Shown here in pieces: positions 34,855 to 42,805 of a DNA stretch of 64,000 nt (the first letter of the stretch is position 1; every line of letters begins with the position of its first letter). This DNA comes from an uncultured bacterium. Lineage in GTDB: Bacteria > Myxococcota_A > Polyangia > Polyangiales > Houyiibacteriaceae. The stretch covers positions 1 to 64,000 of the forward strand of contig CALJDU010000011.1 of assembly GCA_938024995.1 (NCBI GenBank), given 5' to 3'. The position numbers and the translations under genes are program-made. The notes under the pieces were generated by a model that saw only the letters and a program-made list of their open reading frames with translations, was not told the DNA's origin and did no database searches.

Positions 34855-36111
34855 GTGAAACGGGGTCGACGACTCGACGTCGTGAACGAGGCGCTTCACC
34901 CAGCTTACGTTGTCTGGGAGCTGACGCTCGCCTGCGATCACGCGTGCCGACATTGCGGTTCGCGCGCCGGGGGTGCGCGGAACGGCGAGCTCACCACCAC
35001 CGAGGCGCTCGACGTGGTGTCGGAGCTCGCGGAGATGCAAGCGCGGGAGGTCGTGTTGATCGGTGGCGAGGCGTATCTTCATGACGGCTTTCTCACGATC
35101 GTCGCCGCTCTCCGTGACGCGGGGATTCGTCCGACCATGACGACGGGCGGGCTCGGGATCACGCCGGAGCTCGCGCGCGCGATGAAGTCGGCGGGGATCC
35201 AGATGGTCAGCGTGAGCGTCGATGGACTCGAGCCGCAGCACGATCGCATTCGCGCGCGGACCGGCAGCTTTTTGGGTGCGCTCTCCGCGCTTCGTTCACT
35301 TCGCGACGCCGGCATCCCGATCGCGTCGAACATCAACGTCAACCGGGTGAACCGCGGTGACCTCGAGGAGCTGTACGAAGTACTGCTCGAGGTGGGGATC
35401 AGCGCGTGGCAGATCCAGATCACCGCGCCGCTCGGTCGCGCGGCGGACCGTCCTGAGATGTTGCTCCAGCCTTGGGACCTCCTCGACCTCATCCCGCGCG
35501 TCGCGGCGTTGAAGAAGCGCGGGTACCCCGATGGCGTCCGGATCATGCCCGGAAACAACCTGGGCTACTTCGGTCCGGAAGAGGCGCTTCTTCGCTCGTA
35601 TCACGAGGGCGGTCGCGATCACTTTCAAGGATGTCAGGCGGGGAAGTTCGTGATGGGTATTGAGTCACACGGCGCAGTGAAGGGGTGCCCTTCGCTGCAG
35701 AGCGCGGCCTACGTCGGCGGGTCGTTGCGAGAGAAAACGCTCCGCGAGATCTGGGAAGAGAGCGACGAGCTCGCCTTTGCGCGAAAAAGAACGGTCGCCG
35801 ACCTCCATGGGTTTTGTCGCGAGTGCGCGTACGCGGAGACGTGCATGGGAGGGTGTTCTTTTACCGCCCACGCACTCTTCGGTCGCACGGGCGACAACCC
35901 TTACTGCTATCACCGAGCGCGTGTTCACGCGAAACGCGGTGTCCGTGAGCGCTTGGTCGCGCGTGACGCAGCGGATGGTCGACCCTTCGACCATGGCTTA
36001 TTCGAGATCCGAGTCGAGCCGAGTGACGCGCCGGACGTCGTCGCGCCTGGCCGCGACTTGATTCGGATCGGCCGGAAGCCAAAGCAGCCCGAACGCGCGA
36101 CGCGCGATTGA
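34855..36111 (+). CDS. Radical SAM/SPASM-domain enzyme
   Basis: The 418-residue protein has the radical SAM motif Cys27-x3-Cys31-x2-Cys34 (in ELTLACDHACRHCGSRAG), GGEAYLH for SAM binding, and a C-terminal SPASM region with many Cys (GCQAGKF, VKGCPSLQ, CRECAYAETCMGGCSF, then PYCYHRARV) that should hold auxiliary 4Fe-4S clusters. SPASM enzymes often modify ribosomal peptides or proteins (thioether or C-C bonds), others act on cofactors. The GTG start at 34855 is used because no ATG is near. The zinc-ribbon/MopE protein directly upstream is the best substrate candidate. Confidence 0.88.
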   Translation: MKRGRRLDVVNEALHPAYVVWELTLACDHACRHCGSRAGGARNGELTTTEALDVVSELAEMQAREVVLIGGEAYLHDGFLTIVAALRDAGIRPTMTTGGLGITPELARAMKSAGIQMVSVSVDGLEPQHDRIRARTGSFLGALSALRSLRDAGIPIASNINVNRVNRGDLEELYEVLLEVGISAWQIQITAPLGRAADRPEMLLQPWDLLDLIPRVAALKKRGYPDGVRIMPGNNLGYFGPEEALLRSYHEGGRDHFQGCQAGKFVMGIESHGAVKGCPSLQSAAYVGGSLREKTLREIWEESDELAFARKRTVADLHGFCRECAYAETCMGGCSFTAHALFGRTGDNPYCYHRARVHAKRGVRERLVARDAADGRPFDHGLFEIRVEPSDAPDVVAPGRDLIRIGRKPKQPERATRD

Positions 36112-36246
36112 CGCTCTAGGGGTGCCTACATCGATTCACGTGATTGGGTGCACTCAAAACGGGCTCGCTCCAATCGAGGGGCGGCCCTAAGGGCGTGATG
36201 TTTCGTTCGTATTCGTTTCGTGCCGACGCCCGTGCTTTGTTAAAGC

Positions 36247-36864
36247 ATGATCGTCGTCGTCAACCTCGATAGCACCGGCTTGCTCGATGGAACCGCGGCC
36301 GACTCGCTCGTGGCGTTCCTCGCCGACATGCCGATCATCGGCGTCGCGAACCGGTCGCCTCAAGCGCGCTCCGCGGCGATGACCTTGCTCGCGGATCAGT
36401 ACGGGCTGCGCCCTGAGCTCACGATTTTTTCCCTCGACACCGCGTTCTGGCAGATCGCGTTGCGGCTGTCTGTCTTTCCGCGCTTCGGCGATCCGTCTGA
36501 GCATGAGTACATCGTCATCGATGACATGGAAGAGAGCGCGCTCGAGGTGGACGGGCTCTCGGTCATTCGGTCTCGCGAGGTAAAGAGCTCACCGCCGAAG
36601 TCGGGCGTCACGCCTCGCGACGCCGTCGCGTTTGTTCTGGTGAGCGAAGCGATCTCCGCCGTGGTGATTGAGCGCTTTGGGTCCCGCACCCCGGTGTTGT
36701 GTTGCCGTCAGCGCCGCGCTTTCATCTATCGGTTTACCCCCACCGAGCTCAACGTCCTCGATGCGCTCTTCGAAGGATTGCATCGCGCGCCGACCGTGGT
36801 GGATGGGCTCGACGTTGAGGTGTGGGAGTACGTCGCGAGCGAGCGAAGCTCTCAGAACGTCTGA
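36247..36864 (+). CDS. Orphan cytoplasmic protein
   Basis: The 205-residue protein has no signal or TM. The first half resembles a Rossmann-like or response-regulator-like alpha/beta start (MIVVVNLDSTGLLDG, SLVAFLADMPIIGVANRS), but the acidic phosphoacceptor pocket is not visible. No family is recognised. It follows the radical SAM gene after 135 bases, with its own start region; a link to it is possible but unproven. Its 3' end overlaps the convergent DUF4328 gene by 13 bases. Confidence 0.65.
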   Translation: MIVVVNLDSTGLLDGTAADSLVAFLADMPIIGVANRSPQARSAAMTLLADQYGLRPELTIFSLDTAFWQIALRLSVFPRFGDPSEHEYIVIDDMEESALEVDGLSVIRSREVKSSPPKSGVTPRDAVAFVLVSEAISAVVIERFGSRTPVLCCRQRRAFIYRFTPTELNVLDALFEGLHRAPTVVDGLDVEVWEYVASERSSQNV

Positions 36865-37400
36865 GGCGGAGCGCCCATCTCGTGGGCTTCCGCGAGGTCG
36901 GTGAAGTGACCGACGACATACATCGCGAGCATCGCCGCGGTCACGGTGAGCACCGACGCGACCACGGAGATCAGGTTGAGCTTAAGGTCGATGGTACGGC
37001 CGCAGATCGAGGAGAAGATCCAGAAGAACCACCAGCTCTTCACGATCGCGCTGCTCTTGCCGAAGTTTCCCGTGAGCGCCTGTTCGAGGTCGCGGAAGAT
37101 CTTGTAGGGCATGTAGAAATTCGCGAAGCAGACGATCCACCAGACGAGGCTCATCTCTGGCGAGACACCGATCGAGACGCCGCGGTCAGCGGTTTGCTTG
37201 ACGAGCTGGTACTGCCAGATGAACCAGGTGATCCCCGCCACTCCGGACGACAGGAGCGTCGCGCTCGTTCCCAGCGCGAGCAGCGTGAGCACGAACTCGG
37301 GTCGATCGCTCGCAAGAAACGCGGGGACGACGACCAGGTTGGAGAGCAGCGACAGGAGCAACGACCCCTGAACCAGTTTCGCGAGGTGGCTGAGCTTCAT
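36852..37400 (-). CDS. DUF4328-type membrane protein
   Basis: The 182-residue protein has about four TM segments and the DUF4328-type core (WWIVCFANFYMPYKIFRDLE, residues ~85-105). Family function is unknown. Its start overlaps the stop of the upstream DTG-repeat lipoprotein (ATGA), so the two are probably one operon. Confidence 0.75.
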   Translation of the reverse strand: MKLSHLAKLVQGSLLLSLLSNLVVVPAFLASDRPEFVLTLLALGTSATLLSSGVAGITWFIWQYQLVKQTADRGVSIGVSPEMSLVWWIVCFANFYMPYKIFRDLEQALTGNFGKSSAIVKSWWFFWIFSSICGRTIDLKLNLISVVASVLTVTAAMLAMYVVGHFTDLAEAHEMGAPPQTF

Positions 37401-38140
37401 GGCGCGCAAGAGTCGGTGTGCCAGACGCACTCACCCGCGACGCAGCCGCAGCCGCCAGCAGGGAGCTCAATGCCCTCACACGTCGTGATGACACCTTCGT
37501 CGGCCGAGCAGACCTCGCGGGAACAGCCGCCGCGGTTGCAGTCCGCGTCTGAACGACACGCGTTGTTGAAGGAGGTGCCTTCGAGACGACTGTAGAGTCG
37601 CGAGTCCGGGTCGACGGTCAACTCGACGCAGGTCGCGGCTTCGCACTCCGCCCACGTGAAGCAGGCGTCGGTGTAGCAACCATCACGTACCTCGGGAACC
37701 GTGCCGCGCTCGCACGGGGGCGCGACGCGTCGGCACGCGAGCATCGAGCCATCGGACTCACAGGTGGGGTCGTCGCGATCGCAAACCCCATCACCGTCTG
37801 CATCTGCGCACATCGTGCCCGTGTCAGGGCTGCTGGTGTCGGGGCTGCCGGTGTCCGGGCTGCCGGTGTCGGGGCTGCCGGTGTCCGGGCCGCCGGTGTC
37901 CGGGCCGCCGGTGTCGGGGCTACCGGTGTCGGGGCTACCGGTGTCGGGGCCGCCAGTGTCTTCGCCGCCAGTGTCGGGGCTGCCGGTGTCTCCAGTGTCG
38001 GGGCTGCCGGAGTCTTCGCCGCCGGTGTCTTCAGAGCCTGTATCGGCTGAGCCTGTATCGGCTGAGCTGGTGTCATCATCGCCGCACGCGGCGGCCGAGA
38101 CGATCAACAGAAGAGAGAAGAAGAGGGCGAGGCGCTTCAT
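37397..38140 (-). CDS. Lipoprotein with SPDTG-repeat linker and Cys-rich C-terminus
   Basis: The 247-residue protein has a lipoprotein signal (LFFSLLLIVSAAC), then from residue ~25 to ~110 repeats of SPDTG/GPDTG, then an acidic Ca/MopE-like start (DADGDGVCDRDDP) and a Cys-rich end. The plan is that of the protein at 29315; the repeats differ in sequence, so they arose separately or drifted. Likely surface-exposed. Coupled to the DUF4328 gene. Confidence 0.8.
   Translation of the reverse strand: MKRLALFFSLLLIVSAAACGDDDTSSADTGSADTGSEDTGGEDSGSPDTGDTGSPDTGGEDTGGPDTGSPDTGSPDTGGPDTGGPDTGSPDTGSPDTGSPDTSSPDTGTMCADADGDGVCDRDDPTCESDGSMLACRRVAPPCERGTVPEVRDGCYTDACFTWAECEAATCVELTVDPDSRLYSRLEGTSFNNACRSDADCNRGGCSREVCSADEGVITTCEGIELPAGGCGCVAGECVWHTDSCAP
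37818..38076. repeat. 15-bp tandem repeats encoding SPDTG/GPDTG units
   Basis: A GCCGGTGTCGGGGCT-like unit recurs about a dozen times with small changes, all in frame, encoding the linker of the lipoprotein. Prone to slippage; spacers are absent, so not CRISPR. Confidence 0.75.
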
Positions 38141-38187
38141 GCGGTGAGTGTAGGAGAGCTGTCGGTTCACGCCAAACGTCGCGGTGT

Positions 38188-38625
38188 ATGCTCGCGCGCA
38201 TGTGGAACGCATCGATTCGCGCGCTGGCGGTTTCTTCGGTCTTGGTTGTCGCCCCTCTCGGGAGCCTGTTCTCGCTCGGCTGCGGTGCGTCTGCGCGTGA
38301 CCTCGCGAAGCTCACGGAGCTGAAAGCGGCGATCCAAGAGCCGGTCAACTCACGTGAAGAAGCCAACGAGTACAGCGTGCTTGTGGAAGACGCCGCGGAC
38401 TCGCTACGGGGCCTCTCGCGCAACGAGGTCGCCGCGAAGATTGGGCACGGCGACGAATGCGCGACCCACCCGCGCTGCCAAGAGCTCGGGTTCAACGACG
38501 ACGACTGGTTCTACGCGGTCGGTCAGATCGGTCACGGCTATGGCGGGCCGGTCCCGATCTTGATCGTCGGCTTTGATCGCGAGAGCCGGGCGTGGCGCAC
38601 CTGGAACTTGCGGACGCACGAGTAG
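38188..38625 (+). CDS. Small lipoprotein of unknown function
   Basis: The 145-residue protein has an N-terminal hydrophobic signal (VSSVLVVAPLGSLFSLGC) with lipobox and a short mature part rich in charged residues, with Cys pair CATHPRC and the segment FNDDDWFYAVGQIGHGYGG. No family is recognised. The ATG at 38200 (MWNAS) is an alternative start. Convergent with the DUF6159-type gene. Confidence 0.7.
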   Translation: MLARMWNASIRALAVSSVLVVAPLGSLFSLGCGASARDLAKLTELKAAIQEPVNSREEANEYSVLVEDAADSLRGLSRNEVAAKIGHGDECATHPRCQELGFNDDDWFYAVGQIGHGYGGPVPILIVGFDRESRAWRTWNLRTHE

Positions 38626-38634
38626 GCCGCTTCG

Positions 38635-39528
38635 CTACGCGGGAGCCGGCGCGAACGCTTCGGCGTACTGCGAGACCTCGGCGCCGTCCGGAACCTCACC
38701 CGTTCGCGCGTAGTTGTAGAGCGTCGTGTGGAACACGCTGAGGAGGAGCTGGCAGAACATGCCGGCGACGATCATCCACAAGACGCCGAGCCCGATCAGG
38801 CCGACGACCAATGGGATCGGGGTGCCGGCCGCCAAGCCGCCGACGCCCATCGCGATTCCGCCGAAGAACATCGCGATCCCAGGCAGCATCGCCAAGAACT
38901 GAATGCTCCCGAACCCGAAGTACGCGACCAGCGACTCGCCCCAGGTCTTCCTCATCGCTTCCGCGGAGCTCTTCAGCGCGTCGATCGGTCCGACCTCTTC
39001 GTAGACCAGCGCGGGCACCACGAACACCGTGAGGATCGCCCAAGCGCCGCCGATGAGGGACAACATGATGCTGCCGATCACTTCGGCGAGCCCGCCCTGC
39101 TTCTTCACCGCGGACTCAAGCGCGCGTAGCGCGACGCCAACGGAAGCGGAGACCGCGGACCAGGCCGCGATGAGATGGACGCGCGAGAGCGCGAACATGA
39201 TGCTGTCCTTGAACGTCGCGTCGCCCCCATCGAGACGCGTCTTCACGGTGTAGGTCACGCAGACGTTGAAGAACGTCGCGATGAAAGCGACCCCGAAGTA
39301 GGTCACGAAGAGAAAGACGTACTCGATGACGCCAAGCGTGATCGCCTCTTGGCCGCCCGCGGTGAGCTCGACCAAGAACGTTGGCCAGATCATCAGGAAG
39401 GAGAAGATGGAGGAGAAGATCCCGCCGATCATCGGGAAGAGGAGCATCTCCTTGTCTTGCATCGTGATGCTGAAGCTCAGCTTCAGTAGTTCCCAGCTGC
39501 GCACTAGACGATCAAAAAAACCCATCAC
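38635..39528 (-). CDS. DUF6159-type integral membrane protein
   Basis: The 297-residue protein begins GFFDRLVRSWELLKLSFS and continues IGGIFSSIFSFLMIW, matching the start typical of DUF6159 proteins (GFFDR..SWEL..S.. followed by KELLLFP). It has about six TM helices and a short polar C-terminus. Function of the family is unknown. Tandem ATGs at 39528/39525; a GAG-rich Shine-Dalgarno (GAGGGAG) precedes them. Confidence 0.8.
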   Translation of the reverse strand: MMGFFDRLVRSWELLKLSFSITMQDKEMLLFPMIGGIFSSIFSFLMIWPTFLVELTAGGQEAITLGVIEYVFLFVTYFGVAFIATFFNVCVTYTVKTRLDGGDATFKDSIMFALSRVHLIAAWSAVSASVGVALRALESAVKKQGGLAEVIGSIMLSLIGGAWAILTVFVVPALVYEEVGPIDALKSSAEAMRKTWGESLVAYFGFGSIQFLAMLPGIAMFFGGIAMGVGGLAAGTPIPLVVGLIGLGVLWMIVAGMFCQLLLSVFHTTLYNYARTGEVPDGAEVSQYAEAFAPAPA

Positions 39529-39611
39529 TCACTCCCTCATGTGGTGCTCAATCACGAAACCACGACCTCGCTTCGCTTCGCTTCGCGCGTCGTCGCTCGG
39601 AGGCGGCCACA

Positions 39612-39643
39612 AAAATGACCACCCTCTTGGAGAGAGTGGCCAT
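39612..39643 (-). terminator. Probable terminator of trxA
   Basis: On the minus strand, 41 bases after the trxA stop, CCACTCTCT and AGAGGGTGG pair (one mismatch) around a 3-base loop, and TCATTTTTG follows. This is a good intrinsic-terminator layout for the minus-strand trxA. Confidence 0.55.
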
Positions 39644-39683
39644 GAACGTTCGTCTTGCAAATCGTATTTTTTGCGACGGGCCG

Positions 39684-40010
39684 CTAGAGCGCGCTGTCGA
39701 TCAAGCCGGCAATGACCGGCTTGGGGGCGGCGCCGAGTCGTTCCGCGACGACCGCTCCGCCCTTGAAGACCTTGAGCGTCGGGACCTTGCGGACCCCGAA
39801 CTGCGCGGCGGCGTTTGGCGCGTTGTCGATATCGACCTTCACAACCTTGGCCTTGCCCACGTATTCGGTCGCGAGCTCGTCGACGAGCGGCGCGATCATT
39901 TTACAGGGCCCGCACCACGTCGCGGTGAAGTCAACGAGGACCGGAAGGTCAGATTGAAGGACCTCTTCATCGAAGTTGAGGTCGTTCACCTCATGTACAT
40001 GCGTTCCCAT
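39684..40010 (-). CDS. trxA: Thioredoxin
   Basis: The 108-residue protein is of classic length and has the active site TATWCGPCKMIAPL, the cis-Pro VRKVPTLKVF and the usual strand order. It reduces protein disulfides in the cytoplasm using thioredoxin reductase, which is not seen nearby. AGGAG eight bases upstream fixes the ATG at 40010; longer frames upstream lack coding character. Neighbouring haem-synthesis genes on the other strand do not show a direct link. Confidence 0.96.
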   Translation of the reverse strand: MGTHVHEVNDLNFDEEVLQSDLPVLVDFTATWCGPCKMIAPLVDELATEYVGKAKVVKVDIDNAPNAAAQFGVRKVPTLKVFKGGAVVAERLGAAPKPVIAGLIDSAL

Positions 40011-40174
40011 GGTGTTTCTCCTGGCTCTGTTCGTAGGGAACGCCAAAGGTGATGTCAATGCACGGTGTGGTGTTGCGCGCCTCTTGGGGCCCGATCTCGC
40101 GGCAAAGCGCCGACCGTGGTAACTTGAAACGCTCGACTTGCGCCTTTCGGAGGCGCAGTGAACGAGGCTTTTGA

Positions 40175-40552
40175 ATGGCGAGACCGCATCGGCTTTTTGT
40201 GTCCCATGAGACCCTCGACCGTTGGCTTGAAGCTGGCGATGTAGAGGTGTCGGGCGACCTGATCACCCTGGTCGGCGCCGGGCAGCAGTTCCGTGTTAAG
40301 AGCGGTGTCGCGTTCGTCACGGAGGTCGCCTCGGGTCAGGACGACGCGGCGCTCATTGGTCGCGTGAAGGACACCGACCAGCTCAAGGAGATGGGCGCGG
40401 AGCACTACGCGGACTCGGTGATCCTCGGCGACAACGCCTACAACGTGGTCGAGGGATTCGTCGGAGAACCGGTCGCCCGCGTCGAGAAGGCGGACGACGC
40501 CAACAACGACAGTGACATCGAGCTCCTCTCGCGCTTCTTCATGACCCGGTGA
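40175..40552 (+). CDS. Conserved small protein upstream of haem genes
   Basis: The 125-residue acidic protein has no signal or TM. It opens with MARPHRLFVSHETLDRWLEA and has Asp/Glu/Val-rich segments; an N-terminal helix-turn-like start and the absence of Cys fit a cytosolic regulator or adaptor, but no family is recognised. It is followed after ten bases by the HemX/CcsA-like gene, with which it should be cotranscribed. Confidence 0.7.
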   Translation: MARPHRLFVSHETLDRWLEAGDVEVSGDLITLVGAGQQFRVKSGVAFVTEVASGQDDAALIGRVKDTDQLKEMGAEHYADSVILGDNAYNVVEGFVGEPVARVEKADDANNDSDIELLSRFFMTR

Positions 40553-40562
40553 GGAGCGTGAA

Positions 40563-41363
40563 GTGGTCCTGATCCTCTTCGCGTCCGCGGCGACCATCTA
40601 CGCGATGGCCGCGGGCCTCTACATGTCCTACCTCGCGCGCGGTGGGGACCGCTTCGCGACGTGGACCAACCGCGTCCTCGGCCTCGGGGCCGCGCTCCAC
40701 GTGGCGTATCTGGTCGCCGACTACCTCATCGCTGCGCGCGCGCCCACCGCGACCATCGAGAGCGCGATGGCGCTCCTCTCGCTCGGCATCGTCGTCGCCT
40801 TTTTGCTGGTGAGTCGTTTCAAAGAACGCATCACGGCCATCGGCGCTTTCGTCACCCCGGTCACCTTGCTCCTCCTGCTCGGGTCGGGTCTGGGCCACTC
40901 GGTCTCGCACGTGCCCGCCGGGGTTCGCGACGCGCTGCTCCCGGTGCATGTCGGTGTCACCGTCATTGGCATCATCGCCTTCGCGCTCGCGTTCGCGGCG
41001 GCGCTCGCCTACATCGTGCAAGAGCGCGCGCTTCGCAAGAAGCAGCTCACCGGCGCCTTTCAGCGGCTCCCCGCGCTTGATGTGCTTGAGACGTTTGGCT
41101 TCCGCGCTGTAATCGCCGGCTTTCCGCTCTTTTCACTGGGGATCGTGACCGGCGCGTTCTTTATTGTCCGCAGCGAGGACTACGTGCCGTTCTCGTTCTC
41201 GCGCGGCTTCGCGGTCGTCGCCTGGATCTTGTTCGCGAGTGTGCTTTTGTTGCGCGCAGTGGCTGGCTGGAGAGGACGACGCGCAGCGATCGGGACCATC
41301 ATGGGCTTCTTGTGCGCCATGGCGGTCCTCGTTGGCTACATGGTTCGCGGAGGCGCGACGTGA
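40563..41363 (+). CDS. hemX: HemX/CcsA-family membrane protein
   Basis: The 266-residue protein has about eight TM helices and the conserved histidines (ALHVAYLVADY; LLPVHVGVTVIG) placed as in HemX/CcsA cytochrome c assembly proteins. In many bacteria a CcsA-like gene precedes hemA and tunes GluTR abundance. The tryptophan-rich WWD motif is absent, so it is not a full CcsA. It starts at a GTG with GAGGAG six bases upstream; its stop overlaps hemA (GTGA). Confidence 0.82.
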   Translation: MVLILFASAATIYAMAAGLYMSYLARGGDRFATWTNRVLGLGAALHVAYLVADYLIAARAPTATIESAMALLSLGIVVAFLLVSRFKERITAIGAFVTPVTLLLLLGSGLGHSVSHVPAGVRDALLPVHVGVTVIGIIAFALAFAAALAYIVQERALRKKQLTGAFQRLPALDVLETFGFRAVIAGFPLFSLGIVTGAFFIVRSEDYVPFSFSRGFAVVAWILFASVLLLRAVAGWRGRRAAIGTIMGFLCAMAVLVGYMVRGGAT

Positions 41364-42670
41364 GCGAGCTGATCGTCGCTGGCCTCTCCCATCACACCGC
41401 CGCGCTGGCGGTGCGCGAGCGCTACGCGTTGCCGGAGCCGGATCAGAAGCAAGTGATCGCGGAGCTTCAGCAGCGAGGACTGCGCGAGGTGGCCGTGGTC
41501 TCGACGTGCAACCGTGTCGAGATCTACGCGGTCGGCGATGATCCCGAGAGCGCGCTCGACCAGATGGTCGCGTTGCTCGTGGCGCGAGGCGGACCGACCG
41601 ACGACGGCGTGATCTACCGGCGCGCGGGGAAGCGAACCGTGCGTCACGCCTTCCGCGTCGCCAGCAGCCTCGACTCTATGGTGGTCGGCGAGCCGCAGAT
41701 CCTCGGACAGTTCAAAGAAGCGCACGCGCGCGCCTCGTCCCTTGGCGCGATCGGCGGCGTTCTCGGTCGCTGCTTTGATCGCGCGTTTGCGGTCGCCAAG
41801 AGAGTCCGCACCGAAACCGGGATCGCGGAGGGTACGGTCAGCGTGAGCTCGATCGCGGCGCAGCTCGCGAAGAAGATCTTCGGCGACCTCACTGGGCGCC
41901 AGGTGCTCTTGCTGGGCGCGGGCGAGATGGGCGAAGCGGCCGCCAAGAGCCTGGCCTCGTCCGGCGCGAGCTTGGTGGTCGTGAACCGGAGCCCAGAGAA
42001 AGCAGAACGCGTCGCGACCGAGTGCGGCGGTCAGCATCGCGGCTACGAGCAAATGGCGGCTTCGCTGGTCGAGGCCGACGTCGTGATCACGTCCACCTCG
42101 AGCGATCGCTACGTCTTGACGCGGGACCTGATGAAGAACGTGGTTCGCGGTCGTCGCCAGCGCCCGCTCTTCTTGATCGACATCGCGGTTCCGCGTGACG
42201 TGGACCCGCGCGTCGGCGACCTCGGGAACATCTTCCTCTACGACGTCGACGATCTTCAGCAGGTCGCGAACGAGAACATCGCGCGGCGCAAGAACGAGGC
42301 GCTCCAGGCTGAGGACATCGTCCGCGCCGAGGTCCGCGAGTTCGAGGCGTGGCGGGCGACGCTCTCCCTGACGCCGACCATCGTCGCGCTTCGGGAACGA
42401 TTCGCGCGGGTGATCGATGATGAGCTCGCGCGGACCACGTGCAAGGCGCGCTTCGACGAGGATCAGCTCCGCGCGCTAGAGCGCATGAAGACGTCGATGA
42501 TCAACAAGCTGCTCCACGCGCCGATGACCGAGCTGCGGCGCGGCGCGCACGAAGCGGATTCGGCCGCGCTGATCGAGGTGACGCGACGCCTCTTTCAGAT
42601 CGAAGAAGGCGAGAGCCTGACCGATTCAGAAGAGCGCGCGTTGCCCAACGGGAAGCGGAAACCGACTTGA
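41360..42670 (+). CDS. hemA: Glutamyl-tRNA reductase
   Basis: The 436-residue protein has the GluTR signatures: GLSHHTAALAVRER, STCNRVE with the catalytic Cys50, VGEPQILGQFKEAH, the NADPH-binding VLLLGAGEMGEAAA, and C-terminal dimerisation helices. It makes glutamate-1-semialdehyde, the first committed step of the C5 path to haem. The GTG start overlaps the hemX-like stop (GTGA); upstream in-frame ATGs fall inside that gene. hemC follows after 135 bases containing a copy of an interspersed repeat. Confidence 0.96.
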   Translation: MSELIVAGLSHHTAALAVRERYALPEPDQKQVIAELQQRGLREVAVVSTCNRVEIYAVGDDPESALDQMVALLVARGGPTDDGVIYRRAGKRTVRHAFRVASSLDSMVVGEPQILGQFKEAHARASSLGAIGGVLGRCFDRAFAVAKRVRTETGIAEGTVSVSSIAAQLAKKIFGDLTGRQVLLLGAGEMGEAAAKSLASSGASLVVVNRSPEKAERVATECGGQHRGYEQMAASLVEADVVITSTSSDRYVLTRDLMKNVVRGRRQRPLFLIDIAVPRDVDPRVGDLGNIFLYDVDDLQQVANENIARRKNEALQAEDIVRAEVREFEAWRATLSLTPTIVALRERFARVIDDELARTTCKARFDEDQLRALERMKTSMINKLLHAPMTELRRGAHEADSAALIEVTRRLFQIEEGESLTDSEERALPNGKRKPT

Positions 42671-42688
42671 GACCGTGGTATCTCGCTG

Positions 42689-42731
42689 AGCGACGCAGGA
42701 GCGCTGAGCGTAGCGCACACGGGAGGGAGGC
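42689..42731. repeat. 43-bp interspersed repeat, copy 1
   Basis: This segment before hemC matches 48285-48327 at 38 of 43 positions, in the same orientation. It ends GGGAGGGAGGC. Both copies lie in intergenic DNA. The rest of the hemA-hemC gap (42671-42805) shows only the hemC ribosome binding site. Confidence 0.65.
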
Positions 42732-42805
42732 GTGGATACACCCGCTCGACCAAAGACTGAGCCACTCTGCCGTTGCGCGCGGCGAATCGACTTGAGGACA
42801 TTTCG

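Noticed and set aside
34855..36111. PqqE or MoaA assignment for the SPASM enzyme
   Set aside because: Neighbouring pqq or moa genes are absent, and no PqqA-like peptide is present.
37818..38076. CRISPR-like array
   Set aside because: Units are contiguous, in frame and encode SPDTG; no unique spacers and no cas genes.
40563..41363. Full CcsA haem exporter
   Set aside because: The tryptophan-rich WWD motif is absent, so HemX-like is the safer call.
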